Both the position numbers and the translations under genes were made by a program. Positions 34,101-42,702 of a stretch of 64,000 nucleotides of DNA are shown here, in pieces; the first letter of the stretch is position 1, and each line of letters begins with the position of its first letter. The notes beneath the pieces are model-generated. The model worked only from the letters and a program-made list of their open reading frames with translations, was not told the origin of the DNA and did not search any database. The stretch is from Streptomyces xanthophaeus. GTDB lineage: Bacteria; Actinomycetota; Actinomycetes; Streptomycetales; Streptomycetaceae. The stretch covers positions 62,001 to 126,000 of the forward strand of contig NZ_JOFT01000026.1 of NCBI RefSeq assembly GCF_000725805.1, in the 5' to 3' direction.

Positions 34101-35080
34101 GCCTGCTGCCAGACGGTGAGGAGGGTGGCCACCTGGCGCACCGGTGTGACGAGGCCGCCGAGGTAGGCGGTGAAGGCGAGGAACGTGCCCAGCGACAGGC
34201 GGCCGTCCATCGCGAGCCAGCCGCCGAGGGCGAGTACGGCGACCTGCCCGAGGGCCGGTACGGCCTGGAGCGAGGGGTGGTAGCGGCTGGTGAAGGCCAC
34301 CACGCGCAGCCGGGAGGCGAACAGTGCGCGGACGCGCTCCTCCAGGCCGCGCAGTTCGCGGCGCTCCTGGCCGAAGCCCTTGACGACGCGTACCCCGGCG
34401 ACGGTGGCCTCGACGGCGGAGGCCACCTCGGCCGCCTCCTGCTGGGCGTGCCAGTTGGCGGGGAAGAGGGTGCGGCGGCTGCGCAGGGCGATCAGCCACA
34501 GGGCGGGCCCGACGACGAGGGCGACGACGGTGAGGAGCGGCGAGAGCCACGCCATGAAGACGAGGGAGACGCCGAACATCAGCGCGTTGCCCGTCATGTT
34601 GGGCAGGAACTGGAGCAGGGTCTGGATGAGGGTGATGTCCGAGATGGACCTGCTGACGACCTCCCCGGTGCGCAGGCCGTCCTGCTGGGCTCCGCCGAAG
34701 CGCAGCAGGGCGGAGAAGGTGTCGTTGCGCAGGTCGTACTGGACGCCGAGGGAGAGGCGTCCCGAGCGGTAGCGGCGGACGTAGGACGCTGCGAAGCGGA
34801 CCGCCCCGGCGCCGGCCAGGACCGCGATCCAGGGGAGGAGGGCGCCGGCGTCCCGGTCGGCGACGTCGTCCACGACGTGGCGCAGGACGAGCGGCAGGAT
34901 CGCGGTGGCGACGGCCGCCACCGCGGCGCCGCCGAAGGCCAGGACCAGGTCGGTGCGGTGGCGCAGGGTATAGCCGACGATCCGCCGGGCCCAGCTCCGG
35001 GCCGGTGGTGCGCCGGCGGGGCCGGCCGCCGCGTCGTGCGCGGCGGCCGGTTCCGTCGTGGCGGTGGGACAGACCGTCAC
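31148..35080 (-). CDS. Fused double ABC exporter (two half-transporters in one chain)
   Basis: 1310 residues from GTG 35080-35078, overlapping the monooxygenase stop (GTGA). Two complete ABC-exporter units occur in tandem. The first membrane domain (about 25-340) and NBD has GPAGCGKST, LSGGQRQR and VLVLDDATSALD. After a Pro/Ala/Gly-rich linker of about 120 residues comes a second membrane domain (about 745-1040) and NBD with GTTGAGKST, LSAGQRQLLALARA and ILLLDEATASLD. The first Walker B ends D-D (degenerate) and the second D-E (catalytic), as in heterodimeric exporters. Such pairs are normally separate genes. Its place in a sulfonate operon suggests efflux of a product or toxic intermediate. 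Confidence 0.88.
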   Translation of the reverse strand: MTVCPTATTEPAAAHDAAAGPAGAPPARSWARRIVGYTLRHRTDLVLAFGGAAVAAVATAILPLVLRHVVDDVADRDAGALLPWIAVLAGAGAVRFAASYVRRYRSGRLSLGVQYDLRNDTFSALLRFGGAQQDGLRTGEVVSRSISDITLIQTLLQFLPNMTGNALMFGVSLVFMAWLSPLLTVVALVVGPALWLIALRSRRTLFPANWHAQQEAAEVASAVEATVAGVRVVKGFGQERRELRGLEERVRALFASRLRVVAFTSRYHPSLQAVPALGQVAVLALGGWLAMDGRLSLGTFLAFTAYLGGLVTPVRQVATLLTVWQQARAGAERVLEVIDEAPVIADAPGAHRLGAGAPALAWNDVTFGYGEGAPLLSGFTLEVRPGETLALVGPAGCGKSTVAALLPRFYDTGSGSVCVGGHDVRSLTLASLRSRIGFVFEESLLLADSIRANIAYGKPEATDAQVHEAARLARADEFIDRLPDGYDTVVGEQGLTLSGGQRQRVAVARALLTDPSVLVLDDATSALDARVEAEIHAALAQAGRRRTTIVVAHRESTLELADRVALMDGGRIADIGTPDELRARSALFRSLLSTSGDPGDPVHSGPAHEAPDADAPGHDARVQGVPAYDLPAGGVTEALWRRPDGDEGPAHQAATAARAANALAQAAASGPGRGGPGSGVLGSAPPDPELLAALARIPMPAAEPAVPLAQAVAGDPAFRLGSLLRPFRIPLLGGLLLVAVDALAQIAVPVLVRHGVDSGVTGQARGVLLAAAAAAAAVVAVNWLVGIAQVRTTGRTGERLLYTLRIKTYAQLQRLGLDYYERERAGRIMTRMTTDVDAVSNFLQTGLITAVVSLLTVFGVLVSLLVIDAQLALVLLAALPPLIAATALFRHHSVPAYLEARELISAVNAGLQENVGAVRVTQAFRRERRNAEDFAALARSFADSRLRAQRYMGIFFPFVEFLGTLSTAAVLAVGAGQVASGELTAGTLIAFLLCVELFFAPIQQLSPVFDGYQQAVVGMNRLRTLMRTPVGTPPAPAPRPVEALRGEIEFDDVSFRYAGGSDREVLHGIRLRIAPGETVALVGTTGAGKSTVVKLLARFYDPASGTVRVDGQDLRDLDLTGYRRRLGIVPQEPHLFGGSVRDAIAYGRPDATDAEVEAAARAVGAHEMVAGLAHGYLTRVGERGRGLSAGQRQLLALARAELVDPDILLLDEATASLDLATERRVTAAVEALTRRRTTVVVAHRLTTAARADRVVVLEAGTVVETGTHAQLLAAQGPYRRLWDTYRTGAVGAHPEAAGTLTDQLVNGSAR

Positions 35081-36450
35081 CGGGCCTCCACCAGACCGGT
35101 GCCGGGCTGGTCGACATGCTGCGCCGGGCGGCCCGCGGGGCGCGGGAGGCCGTAGTGCTCGCGCAGGGTGGTGCCGGTGTACTCGGTGCGGAACAGGCCG
35201 CGTTCCTGGAGGATCGGGACCACGCGGTCGACGAAGACCTCCAGCCCGGAGGGCAGGACCGCGGGCATGATGTTGAAGCCGTCGGCGGCTCCGCTGTCGT
35301 ACCAGTGCTCGATCGTGTCGGCGACCTGCTGCGGGGTACCGGCGAAGGTGCGGTGTCCGCGGCCGCCGCCGAGCCTTCCGATGAGCTGGCGTACGGTCAG
35401 CCTCTCGCGCCGGGCCAGCTCCACGACGAGGGTGTAGCGGCTCTTCGCCCCTTCGATCTCGTCCTCGGTGGGGATGTCGTCGGGAAGTTCCGAGTCGAGG
35501 TCCAGGGCCTCGGGGGCGATGCCGAGCCGCAGGGCGAGCTGGCGCTTGGCGTACTCGGGAACGATGAGCCGGTCGAGTTCGGCGTCGAGTTCGCGGGCCT
35601 CGGCCTCGGTGTCGCCGATGACGGGGACGATGCCGGGCAGGATCTTGATGCCGTCCGGGTCCCGGCCGAGGGCGAGGGCGCGCTGCTTGACGTCCTTGTA
35701 GAAGGCGACTCCTTCGGCGAGGGTCTGCTGCGCGGTGAACACCGCCTCGGCGTAGCGGGCGGCGAAGTCCTTGCCGTCCTCGCTGGAGCCGGCCTGCACG
35801 AGGAGCGGGTGGCCCTGGGGGGAACGTTCGACGTTGAGGGGGCCGTCGACGCGGAAGAACTCGCCGCGGTGGTCGATGGGGCGGACCCGGTCGGCGAGGG
35901 TGTGGACCCCTGCTTCCTTGTCGGCGACGACGGCGTCGTCGTCCCAGCTGTCCCAGAGCTTCGTCGCGACGTCGACGAATTCGGCGGCGCGGCGGTAGCG
36001 GTCGCGGTGCAGCGGGGTGTCGTCGAGACCGAAGTTCCGTGCGGCCTCCGCACCGGCCGTGGTGACGATGTTCCATCCGGCCCGGCCGTTCGAGACGTGG
36101 TCGAGGGACGCGAACCGCCGCGCCAGGTTGAAGGGTTCGTTGTAGCTGGTGGAGGCGGTGGCGATGAGGCCGATCCGGCTGGTGACCGCGGCCAGTGCGG
36201 TCAGCAGGACGGTCGGCTCCAGCTTGCTGGAGGGCCTGCGGCCGGGGTCGCCCTGCAGGACGGGGCTGTCGGCGAGGAACACCGAGTCGAGCAGGCCCCG
36301 TTCGGCGATGCGGGCGAGGTTCTGGTAGTGCGCGATGCCGGTGCCGCCGTCGGCGGGGCTCTCGGGCAGCCGCCAGGAGGCCTCGTGGTGGCCGACCGAC
36401 ATCAGGAAGGCGTTGAGGTGGAGCGGCTTGCGCTCAGGCGTGCGCGGCAT
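35077..36450 (-). CDS. Luciferase-like FMN monooxygenase (NtaA/SnaA/DszA branch)
   Basis: 457 residues from ATG 36450-36448, overlapping the ATPase gene by 17 bases. Family features: LHLNAFLMSVGHHEASWR, SVFLADSPVLQ, IGLIATASTSYNEPFNLARRFASLDHVSNGRAGWN (signature quoted in part) and PLLVQAGSSEDGKDFAA. It also has the late FNIMPAVLPSGLEVFVDRVVPILQERGLFR. This branch uses FMNH2 supplied by a separate reductase to oxidise sulfur- or amine-containing substrates. A flavin reductase gene lies in the same operon. The likely substrate is an organosulfur compound imported by the Ssu-type transporter. Confidence 0.88.
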   Translation of the reverse strand: MPRTPERKPLHLNAFLMSVGHHEASWRLPESPADGGTGIAHYQNLARIAERGLLDSVFLADSPVLQGDPGRRPSSKLEPTVLLTALAAVTSRIGLIATASTSYNEPFNLARRFASLDHVSNGRAGWNIVTTAGAEAARNFGLDDTPLHRDRYRRAAEFVDVATKLWDSWDDDAVVADKEAGVHTLADRVRPIDHRGEFFRVDGPLNVERSPQGHPLLVQAGSSEDGKDFAARYAEAVFTAQQTLAEGVAFYKDVKQRALALGRDPDGIKILPGIVPVIGDTEAEARELDAELDRLIVPEYAKRQLALRLGIAPEALDLDSELPDDIPTEDEIEGAKSRYTLVVELARRERLTVRQLIGRLGGGRGHRTFAGTPQQVADTIEHWYDSGAADGFNIMPAVLPSGLEVFVDRVVPILQERGLFRTEYTGTTLREHYGLPRPAGRPAQHVDQPGTGLVEAR

Positions 36451-37249
36451 CGGGTTCGTCCTTCGGGTGGTGGTCTTCGGGGGCGGGGTGCTCGGCCACG
36501 CCGAGCGCGGCGAGCAGGGTGTCCCGGTACTCCTGGAAGCGCGGGTCGCGCCGGCTCCGGGGGGTGGGCAGGTCGACGGCGAGGTCGACCGAGATGCGGC
36601 CCTCGTCCAGGACGAGTACGCGGTCGGCCAGCTCCACCGCCTCGTCCACGTCGTGGGTGACGAGGAGGACGGCGGGACGGTGCCGCTCGTAGAGCTCGCG
36701 CAGCAGGCCGTGCATGCGGATGCGGGTCAGGGCGTCCAGGGCTCCGAACGGCTCGTCGGCCAGAAGCAGTTCGGGGTCGCTGACCAGGGCGCGGGCCAGG
36801 GCGGCGCGCTGCTGTTCGCCGCCGGACAGCTCGTGGGACCAGGCGCGTTCGCGGCCGGCGAGTCCGACTTCGGCGAGGGCCCGTGCTCCGCGTTCGCGGA
36901 CGCCGGGTCCGCGCAGTCCGAGGGTGACGTTGTCCAGGATGCGCAGCCAGGGAAGCAGCCGGGAGTCCTGGAAGGAGAGGGAGACGCGCTCGGGGACGGT
37001 GAGTTCGCCCGATCCGTCCACGTCGTGGTCGAGGCCGGCCACGGCCCGCAGCAGGGTGGACTTGCCGGAGCCGCTGCGGCCGAGGAGTGCGGTGAACTCG
37101 CCCGCGCCGAGGGTCAGGTCGAGTGCCTCCAGGACGGTCCGGTCGCCGAAGCGGCGGACCAGGCCACGGGTGCGCACCGCGGGCGGGGCGGGCTCCCGTA
37201 CCGGGGTGGCGGGGTGGTCGGTGGTCAGCCCGCCAGCGTACGTCGCCAT
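36434..37249 (-). CDS. Sulfonate/nitrate-type ABC ATPase (SsuB/TauB-like)
   Basis: 271 residues from ATG 37249-37247, with GGAGGG upstream. Walker A is GRSGSGKST, the Q-loop lies in SFQDSRLLPW (typical of SsuB/TauB), the signature is LSGGEQQRAALARA, Walker B is LLADEPFGALD and the switch is VTHDVDEAVELADRV. It powers the permease encoded just upstream, overlapping its stop region. The C-terminal tail contains a histidine cluster (EDHHPKDE) of unknown meaning. Confidence 0.9.
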   Translation of the reverse strand: MATYAGGLTTDHPATPVREPAPPAVRTRGLVRRFGDRTVLEALDLTLGAGEFTALLGRSGSGKSTLLRAVAGLDHDVDGSGELTVPERVSLSFQDSRLLPWLRILDNVTLGLRGPGVRERGARALAEVGLAGRERAWSHELSGGEQQRAALARALVSDPELLLADEPFGALDALTRIRMHGLLRELYERHRPAVLLVTHDVDEAVELADRVLVLDEGRISVDLAVDLPTPRSRRDPRFQEYRDTLLAALGVAEHPAPEDHHPKDEPDAAHA

Positions 37250-38184
37250 GACAGGGCCCTCCGTTCGATCGCGCGCACCAGTGCGTCGGAGGCGAAGCCG
37301 AAGATCCCGTAGGCCACCAGGCCGACGATGATCACGTCGGACTGTGCGTACTGCTGGGCCTGGAACATCATGTAGCCGATGCCGCTGGTGGCGTTGATCT
37401 GCTCGACGACGATCAGGCCGAGCCAGGCCGAGGTCACGCCCAGCCGCAGGCCGACGAAGAATCCGGGCAGGGAGCCGGGGAGGACCACCTTGCGCAGGAA
37501 GCGCCACCGGCTGAGTCCGAGCACCTCGGCGAGTTCCACGTGCCGGCTGTCGATGCTGGTGAGCGAGGCGTAGGTGTTGATGTACATGTTCACGGCGACG
37601 CCGAGGGCGATGACGGTGACCTTCATCTCCTCGCCGATGCCGAGCCAGAGGATGAGCAGGGGCAGCATGGCCAGCGACGGAATGGCGCGCTTGATCTGGA
37701 GCGGCCCGTCGACGAGGTACTCGCCGGTGCGGCTGAGTCCGGCGAGGACGGCGGCCGCAACTCCGGTCAGTACGCCGAACAGCAGGCCCAGACCGGCTCG
37801 TTGGAGGGAGATGAGGATGTTTCCCTGAAGGCGCCCGTCCGCGACCAGGTCACCGGCGGTGGCGATCACGGTGTCGGGACCGGAGAGGATCCGCGGGTCG
37901 AGGAAGCCCGCGGCGGACGCCGTCCACCAGACGGCGATGAGCAGCGCGGGCCCCAGGAGCCGCCCGAAGGGGACACCACGGCCGGGTCCCAGCCGCCGGG
38001 ACTTGCGGGCTGCCGGGCGTCGTCCGGTGGCGGGGGCGGTGGGCCGCGCCCCGGCGACGGTACGGTCGGCGGGCCGGTCTGCGGCGGGGCCGGGCGTCGT
38101 CGTCGCGGCGCCGGGCCGGGCGGACGCGGCCGCGGCCTCGGTTTCCGGGGCCTGCACGCGCAGGCCCGTCAGTGCCTCGGTCAT
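37225..38184 (-). CDS. Sulfonate-type ABC permease (SsuC-like)
   Basis: 319 residues from ATG 38184-38182, with GGGAGGA upstream. A long Ala/Pro/Thr-rich cytoplasmic N-terminus (about 70 residues) precedes a BPD-type permease of about six helices. The ATPase-contact loop reads VLGLSRWRFLRKVVLPGSLPGFFVGLR (EAA motif; quoted in part), and GIGYMMFQAQQY follows, as in SsuC/TauC proteins. It takes up aliphatic sulfonates or related organosulfur compounds with the neighbouring lipoprotein and ATPase. Confidence 0.87.
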   Translation of the reverse strand: MTEALTGLRVQAPETEAAAASARPGAATTTPGPAADRPADRTVAGARPTAPATGRRPAARKSRRLGPGRGVPFGRLLGPALLIAVWWTASAAGFLDPRILSGPDTVIATAGDLVADGRLQGNILISLQRAGLGLLFGVLTGVAAAVLAGLSRTGEYLVDGPLQIKRAIPSLAMLPLLILWLGIGEEMKVTVIALGVAVNMYINTYASLTSIDSRHVELAEVLGLSRWRFLRKVVLPGSLPGFFVGLRLGVTSAWLGLIVVEQINATSGIGYMMFQAQQYAQSDVIIVGLVAYGIFGFASDALVRAIERRALSWRRTLAG

Positions 38185-39245
38185 GAGTCCTCCCGGTATC
38201 CGGCCGGCACGGCGGCTGCCGCGAGGCCTTCGAAGCGCCGGTCGAACAGGGCCGTGACGTCGACCTTGGGCACGAAGCCGCCCTCGGCCATCAGGTCGGC
38301 GGTCTCCTGCTCCCAGGCGATGGCCTTGTCCCAGTTCGCCGGGAAGCGGGGTTTGGCGAGGGAGTCGACGATGCGCCTGCCGTCGGCGGCGCTGACGCCC
38401 TGGTCCTTGACGTAGTACGCGTCGATCCACTGGTCGGCGTTCTCCGCGGCCCAGACCACGCCCTGCGCCCAGAGGGTGACGTAGCTGCGCACCGCGGCCG
38501 CCTTCGCCGGGTCCTGCACGACCTCCAGGGGTGCCCACAGGACGGTGAGGAGGTCGATGACGTCGGTCTTGATGCCGCGGGCACCGTCCTTGCCGTACTG
38601 GGTCAGGTACTTGGTCAGGGTCGGCTCGCCCAGCGGCGCGACGTCGACCTGCTTGGACTGCAGGGCCGTGAGGAACTGCGTGCTCGGCAGCGCCACGAGT
38701 TCGACGTCGGAATTGGCGAGGCCGGCCTTCTTCAGGGCCCGCAGGACCACCACGCCCTGGGCCTGCCCCTGCGAGAAGGCGACCTTCTTCCCCTTGAAGT
38801 CCGCGACGGACGCGATGGAGGAGCCGGGCGCCGTGGCGAACACGTAGGAGGGGTGGCGGCGTTCCTGGACGGCGACGATCCGGGCCTTCACGCCGATGGC
38901 CTCGGCCTGGATCGGCGGAATTCCGGCATTGCTCGCCACGTCGATCGAGCGCGCCCGGAATCCCTGGATGATGTCGGGCCCGGCATTGAGGTTGATCCAG
39001 GAGGAAACCTTGAAGGGGAGGTCCTTTTCGAGCCCGGACGCGGCCAGCTGGATCTGGGAGGTCCGCACGGCCACGGCCAGTGACGTACCGGCGGGCGGTG
39101 GTCCGGTGGGCAGTTCGCCCAGGGGCGCGGAATGGGCGGCGCGGGTGGTCTGGGGGGCGCAGCCGGCGGCGGCGAGGAATGCGCCGCCGGCGAGGGCGAG
39201 GAATCCTCTGCGGCCCAATCGGGGGGAGGAGGAGCGGGAGGGCAT
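38181..39245 (-). CDS. Sulfonate-type ABC substrate-binding lipoprotein (SsuA-like)
   Basis: 354 residues from ATG 39245-39243, chosen because ACAGGAA lies 6 bases before it; ATGs at 39251 and 39263 are alternatives. The signal has a twin arginine (R12-R13) followed by FLALAGGAFLAAAGC, with lipidated C29, so Tat export plus lipidation is likely. The mature part has the NMT1/SsuA layout: IQLAASGLEKDLPFKVSSW, DIASNAGIPPI-like region and FKGKKVAFSQGQAQGVVVLRALKKAGL (in part), then STQFLTALQSKQVDVAPLGEP. It overlaps the permease gene by 4 bases (ATGA). Confidence 0.87.
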   Translation of the reverse strand: MPSRSSSPRLGRRGFLALAGGAFLAAAGCAPQTTRAAHSAPLGELPTGPPPAGTSLAVAVRTSQIQLAASGLEKDLPFKVSSWINLNAGPDIIQGFRARSIDVASNAGIPPIQAEAIGVKARIVAVQERRHPSYVFATAPGSSIASVADFKGKKVAFSQGQAQGVVVLRALKKAGLANSDVELVALPSTQFLTALQSKQVDVAPLGEPTLTKYLTQYGKDGARGIKTDVIDLLTVLWAPLEVVQDPAKAAAVRSYVTLWAQGVVWAAENADQWIDAYYVKDQGVSAADGRRIVDSLAKPRFPANWDKAIAWEQETADLMAEGGFVPKVDVTALFDRRFEGLAAAAVPAGYREDS

Positions 39246-39289
39246 GGACATTCCTGTTCTCATGACGGGGGTTCGTCGGTCGCCGCGGT

Positions 39290-39808
39290 TCAGAGGGAGA
39301 GGTAGGCGCCGTTGCGGAAGAGGAGGGGCCGGGGGTCCTCGGCCTGCCAGGCCTCGGCGACGCGCGCCACGACGATGTGCGCGTCGCCCGCGGGGACGAA
39401 CTGTTCGACGGTGAGCCGCAGCCAGCCCGCGACCCCGTCGAGCACGGGCTCGCCCTGGGGCAGCCGGTGCCACCGGGTCGGCGCGGCGAAACGGTCGATG
39501 CCGCTGGTCGCGAAGCGCCTGGCCAGGTCCTCCTGGGCGGAGCCGAGGAAGTTGACGACCACCGAGTCGGCCCGCTCCAGGTGCGGCCACGAGGAGGAGC
39601 CCTTCGCGATGCCGAAGGAGACGAGCGGCGGTTCGAGGGACACCGAGGTCAGCGAGGTGGCCGTGAATCCGGCCGGGCCCGCGCCGGAGTCGGCCGTGAC
39701 GACCACGACTCCGCCCGGATAGCTGCGGAAGATCTGCTTGAAGAGATCCGGCTCGACCGGGCGCGCCGCCGAGGGTGCTGCCGGGTGCGAGGACAAGGAA
39801 ATGGTCAT
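39290..39808 (-). CDS. Flavin reductase (FMN reductase, HpaC/SsuE-like domain)
   Basis: 172 residues from ATG 39808-39806, with GGGGGA upstream. Flavin-reductase-domain features: FKQIFRSYPGGVVVVTADSG, GFTATSLTSVSLEPPLVSFGI, SVVVNFLGSAQEDLARRFA and GDAHIVVARVAEA. It reduces FMN with NAD(P)H and hands FMNH2 to luciferase-like monooxygenases such as those in this island. It is the first structural gene of the minus-strand sulfonate operon and lies 213 bases after a cysteine-ending leader peptide. Confidence 0.88.
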   Translation of the reverse strand: MTISLSSHPAAPSAARPVEPDLFKQIFRSYPGGVVVVTADSGAGPAGFTATSLTSVSLEPPLVSFGIAKGSSSWPHLERADSVVVNFLGSAQEDLARRFATSGIDRFAAPTRWHRLPQGEPVLDGVAGWLRLTVEQFVPAGDAHIVVARVAEAWQAEDPRPLLFRNGAYLSL

Positions 39809-40212
39809 GATTCCCCCAGGGTCGGTGGTGCGGTGCGCTGCCGGATTGCGGCCGCCGGTACGGCTGTACGGGTATGCCTCACGGGCACGGCAGAGCACGC
39901 GACGGCGCAGCGGGGAGCCGCACCGGTCACGCTCGGAAATGCCGTGGAAAAACGCACGCAAGGAAAAGGAGAAGGAGGCGGCGGGTCGTGCCCGCAGCGG
40001 AGAATTCCTTCGGCTCGCCCGTCAACAACAACAGGAACGGGCGGCGCGCGTGAGGGCCGGCCGGAAGGGACGGCAGTGTCGCGCGATCCGGTGCGCGTAC
40101 CGTCGATTCCGCTGCGGGCTGCTCATGAATCCATCCTCCCTTTCCCCGTCCGGCCCGGTCAACAATGCAACTTTCTGAATTAAGTCGATTTCCTGAGGTC
40201 GGTCCGACGGCG
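39809..40212. other. 5' region of sulfonate operon
   Basis: This region contains the leader peptide gene (40022-40126), a small GCGGG/CCCGC hairpin at 39981-39995 and an AT-richer patch at 40155-40190 that probably holds the promoter (TTGACC on the minus strand near 40152). No other gene is supported. Confidence 0.5.
40022..40126 (-). CDS. Leader peptide ending in Cys-Cys-Cys, candidate cysteine attenuator
   Basis: 34 residues from ATG 40126-40124, with a strong GGGAGGA site 8 bases upstream. The peptide is Arg/His-rich (RNRRYAHRIARHC in the middle) and ends RSCCC directly before TGA. All three terminal cysteines use TGT, the rare cysteine codon in this GC-rich genome. It lies 213 bases upstream of the flavin reductase and the sulfonate operon on the same strand. 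Polycysteine upstream ORFs are known cysteine-responsive attenuators in mycobacteria. The inference is that ribosome stalling when Cys-tRNA is scarce raises expression of the sulfur-scavenging operon. Confidence 0.72.
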   Translation of the reverse strand: MSSPQRNRRYAHRIARHCRPFRPALTRAARSCCC

Positions 40213-41472
40213 TCAGGACACGGCGGGCAGCGCGGGCCACGGGCCCAGCGGATCCCCGTACAGCGCCCCCAGCGCGACGGCCGCGCCCGCGGTGGCGAGC
40301 ACGGACCCGGTGAAGCTGCTCGGTACGACGGACCGGCCGGCGTCGTCGCACACCAGCGACCGGGCCTGCACCTCCGCCCGCAACTCGTCCATGCACGCGG
40401 GCAGTCGGCCCGTTCCGGGTTCGACGACGACCAGCACCTCGGGGTCGAACATGTCCAGCAGCACCGCGGCGGCCCGGCCCGTCAGCCGGGCCCGCTGCCG
40501 GAACAGCTCGACCGCCACCCGGTCGCCTGCGACGGCCAGGTCCAGCAGGGCGCTGAACGCCGTTACGGGCAGGCCCCGTTCGGCTGCGCGGCGCACCATG
40601 GCCGGTTCCGAGACCTCGGACTGGAGGCATCCGGGCGTACCGCAGGTGCAGCGCGTACCGGTGGCGGCCGTACCCACCGGCAGGTGCGCCACGTTGCCCG
40701 CGCCGAAGCGGGGACCCTGGTGCACGGCCCCCGCGGTGACGAACGCCGCGTCGACGACGTTCCCGATGAACAGGACGACGGCGCTGGCGCGGGTGGCGGC
40801 CTCGCCGAAGAGCTGCTCGGCCCGTGCGAGGGCCCGCGAATGGCTGTCGAGGTGCACGGGGACGCCGGTCGCCCGGGCGAGTTCGTCCCGGACCGGCACC
40901 CCCCGCCAGCCCAGTTGGGGGTGGTGCACCACGGTTCCGGCCTCGGGGTCGACCCAGTGGCCGGTGGCGACGCCCAGGGCGAGGGCGGTGCGCCCCGATC
41001 CGTGCGCGGCCAGCATCCGTGGGAGTCCTGCGGCCACCCGGGCGAGCACCCGGCCCGGTTCGGTGCCCTCGTGCGGCCGGCGCTCCTCCGCGACGATCCG
41101 CCCGGTGAGGTCCATCAGGGACAGCGTCGTGTGGGGCACCGCGATGTGCGCCCCGGCGACCAGGAAACGGCTCGTGTCGATCTCCACCGGGATGTACGGG
41201 CGGCCCAGCCCGCGCGGACCGGCCGTCTCCGGACCCTCCCTGACCAGCGCCCTGTCCAGCAGCGCCGCGCAGTGCCCGCTGACCGACGCGGGCGAGAGCC
41301 CGGTGAGCCGGGCGATGGTGCTGCGGGCCACGGGGCCGTGGTCCAGGACGGCGCCCAGCACGGCGCCGGTACCGGACGCGCTCCGCATCGGGTTCGTACC
41401 GGATGAGGGGATGTCGGAGCGGCGCAACGGGGCACGGCGGCGGCGGTCGGCTGAGGTCTTCGGTCTGTCCAC
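40213..41472 (-). CDS. ROK-family transcriptional regulator
   Basis: 419 residues from GTG 41472-41470, with GGAAGG upstream. An N-terminal winged helix-turn-helix (about 35-90: VARSTIARLTGLSPASVSGHCAALLD, quoted in part) precedes a ROK sugar-kinase-like domain. That domain carries the zinc motif CTCGTPGCLQ, but its ATP and sugar residues look regulator-like. ROK regulators sense sugars or sugar phosphates or act as local repressors. This one sits between two sulfur operons, and its own 5' region carries a cysteine-containing leader peptide, so it may regulate sulfur use. That is inference. Confidence 0.8.
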   Translation of the reverse strand: MDRPKTSADRRRRAPLRRSDIPSSGTNPMRSASGTGAVLGAVLDHGPVARSTIARLTGLSPASVSGHCAALLDRALVREGPETAGPRGLGRPYIPVEIDTSRFLVAGAHIAVPHTTLSLMDLTGRIVAEERRPHEGTEPGRVLARVAAGLPRMLAAHGSGRTALALGVATGHWVDPEAGTVVHHPQLGWRGVPVRDELARATGVPVHLDSHSRALARAEQLFGEAATRASAVVLFIGNVVDAAFVTAGAVHQGPRFGAGNVAHLPVGTAATGTRCTCGTPGCLQSEVSEPAMVRRAAERGLPVTAFSALLDLAVAGDRVAVELFRQRARLTGRAAAVLLDMFDPEVLVVVEPGTGRLPACMDELRAEVQARSLVCDDAGRSVVPSSFTGSVLATAGAAVALGALYGDPLGPWPALPAVS

Positions 41473-41684
41473 GAGGGGCCTTCCAGGGTCCTGATCGGTG
41501 GCGCGGAACACCCGGGCTCGGGGCCGGCACGCGACGGGGCGGCCGGCTCCGGGCAGGGGCGAGCGCGGGAAGCTCCACGGAGGGAGCACTGTTCACCGGA
41601 ACGCGGGGAACGCGGCGGGGGTCCGCACTCCGGGCCCGTTTGAGGGCTTGCCGGAGACGAGGGATCCGCGCGGTCGCCGTACGG

Positions 41685-41765
41685 TCAGGACCGCTGACAC
41701 GCGGCGGAGCAGACGCGCTTCAGGTCGACGTGACCTCGTGTCGTCAGAAGCGCGGAACGGTACAT
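41685..41765 (-). CDS. Cysteine-containing leader peptide upstream of ROK gene
   Basis: 26 residues from ATG 41765-41763: the C-terminal part reads LTTRGHVDLKRVCSAACQ. This matches the recurring actinobacterial leader peptide pattern (R-x-H-V/I-D-L-x-R-V-x-S-A-x-C) annotated upstream of sulfur genes. It has no ribosome site. Instead a TTGACC/TATGTT promoter ends 7 bases before the ATG, so the message is probably leaderless. It lies 212 bases upstream of the ROK gene on the same strand. Confidence 0.7.
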   Translation of the reverse strand: MYRSALLTTRGHVDLKRVCSAACQRS

Positions 41766-41772
41766 GGCGGGC

Positions 41773-41802
41773 AACATAGCCGGGGCGGCGCAGGCCGGTC
41801 AA
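41773..41802 (-). promoter_or_regulatory. Leaderless promoter of the ROK leader peptide
   Basis: On the minus strand, TTGACC (41802-41797), an 18-bp spacer and TATGTT (41778-41773) form a housekeeping-sigma promoter. The ATG of the leader follows 7 bases after the -10, so transcription should start at or next to the ATG. Confidence 0.65.
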
Positions 41803-41862
41803 ACACCTGCCCGCACCCTGGACGGCCGCCCGCGGAGCCGCCCGGCCGGGGCCCCCGGCCCC

Positions 41863-42642
<780 letters not shown>

Positions 42643-42702
42643 GGGTTCTCCGTGGGTGGTCGGGAGGCCCGGGGACGGGCCGGGTGAGGGGGCGGGCGGT
42701 GC

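Larger units (their letters stand above)
41473..41862. other. Intergenic region upstream of ROK gene
   Basis: Besides the leader peptide and its promoter, this region holds the 212-base untranslated stretch between the leader stop and the ROK start. That stretch has several GC-rich potential pairings but no single outstanding hairpin that I can support. It also holds about 60 bases after the ATPase gene stop. Confidence 0.5.
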
